This document shows, in pieces, positions 63,714 through 64,000 of a DNA stretch of 64,000 bases. Each line of letters starts with the position of its first letter. Within the stretch, counting starts at the first letter, position 1. The notes under the pieces were generated by a model, which did not search any database, was not told where the DNA came from, and was given only the letters and a program-made list of their open reading frames with translations. Source of the DNA: Pelagomonas calceolata (lineage: Eukaryota > Sar > Pelagophyceae > Pelagomonadales > Pelagomonadaceae); assembly GCA_918797485.1 (NCBI GenBank), contig CAKKNE010000006.1, positions 2,170,001 through 2,234,000 on the forward strand. The letters run 5' to 3'. The position numbers were made by a program, and so were the translations under genes.

Positions 63714-64000
63714 ATGGCCGCCCTGGCCGGCGCCTGGGCGCGCGAGGTCGCCGCCGACGCCTGGCCCGGCCCCGTCAACGAAGGCGCACCGAGAGCTACA
63801 CGATTGTTTGTGGCCGGCGGCGCTACCCACGCGGGCAAGTCGACCGTTTGTTTAGGCATCCTCCAAGCAGCTCTGGAAAAGTACGGCGCTTCCAATATAG
63901 CCTACGTCAAGGCCGCCACCCAAGATGAAAGAGAAGACACGGTGTCGCGGTGGTGCTCTACAAATAAAGTCGAGTATCGTTCGGGAAAGCATTGTCCTAT
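63714..64000 (+). CDS. P-loop NTPase, 3' partial
   Basis: The frame is open from the ATG at 63714 to the window end, 95 codons. After about 30 residues it reads RLFVAGGATHAGKSTVCLGI, a Walker A loop (GGATHAGKST), followed by LQAALEKYGASNIAYVKAA. This resembles P-loop enzymes of the dethiobiotin-synthetase/cobyrinate-synthase type or GTP/ATP kinases. Too little is present for a functional call. Confidence 0.75.
   Translation, partial: MAALAGAWAREVAADAWPGPVNEGAPRATRLFVAGGATHAGKSTVCLGILQAALEKYGASNIAYVKAATQDEREDTVSRWCSTNKVEYRSGKHCP

Noticed and set aside
1-64000. tRNA, rRNA, CRISPR arrays, retroelements, autonomous transposases
   Set aside because: No B-box-bearing cloverleaf, ribosomal segment, spaced repeat array, reverse transcriptase or transposase motif was recognised by eye. 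A covariance-model or profile search would be needed to exclude small RNAs.

Overview
The window is nuclear DNA from a GC-rich, gene-dense, intron-poor photosynthetic eukaryote. It carries a TATA-binding protein, a kinesin, a katanin p80-type WD40 protein, cytosolic ribosomal protein L11, a COX5B-type mitochondrial subunit and a P1B copper ATPase. Several proteins begin with a signal peptide followed by a short Phe-containing plastid signal (LQF, AFVQP, GFQP), and one is a PsbP-type protein with a twin-arginine stretch. That combination points to an alga with a complex red-type plastid. The compact genome and short introns that look like terminal-inverted-repeat 'introner' insertions fit a pelagophyte related to Aureococcus or Pelagomonas best; this assignment is inference.

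Layout. 1-7.1 kb: a 5'-truncated kexin/subtilisin-type membrane protease and a voltage-sensor/CNBD channel with an atypical pore. 7.4-17.4 kb: secretory-pathway glycan genes (sulfotransferase, GT61-type, a two-headed glycosyltransferase with a SHOCT-like linker, and a multi-module glycosyltransferase-like protein), arranged mostly as divergent pairs around two small unknown genes. 17.4-25.8 kb: a TMEM184/Ost-alpha-type transporter, an EF-hand protein, a coiled-coil protein, a large HEAT-like protein and TBP. 26.7-36.5 kb: COX5B-like, a plastid repeat protein, two MYND/RING-CH/TPR paralogues flanking a PsbP-like protein, a kinesin and a plastid S1 protein. 36.9-45.6 kb: a Gly-rich translation-factor-like protein, two unknown proteins, organellar tyrosyl-tRNA synthetase, a HIT protein and a small plastid membrane protein. 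46.2-58.1 kb: a RING-CH protein, a small basic protein, a kelch/EGF secreted protein, a WW-domain protein, a Lin0512-family protein, RPL11, an abutting pair of small genes and a coiled-coil protein. 58.4-64 kb: copper ATPase, katanin p80 and the start of a P-loop NTPase.

Two signals are not explained by the genes. First, four genes are interrupted by 70-123 nt introns that share a nested hairpin core or a common left end. The copy at 18077-18182 has a 15-bp perfect terminal inverted repeat and an 8-bp perfect target duplication, and the duplication supplies the splice donor. Second, about a dozen intergenic regions carry a roughly 24-bp element of the form GCTAGTGTCTTAC...GCCGCTAGC, nearly always in the same orientation to the next gene and commonly 90-230 nt before its ATG. 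This looks like a lineage-specific promoter element. No rRNA, tRNA, CRISPR array, retroelement or autonomous transposase was recognised.
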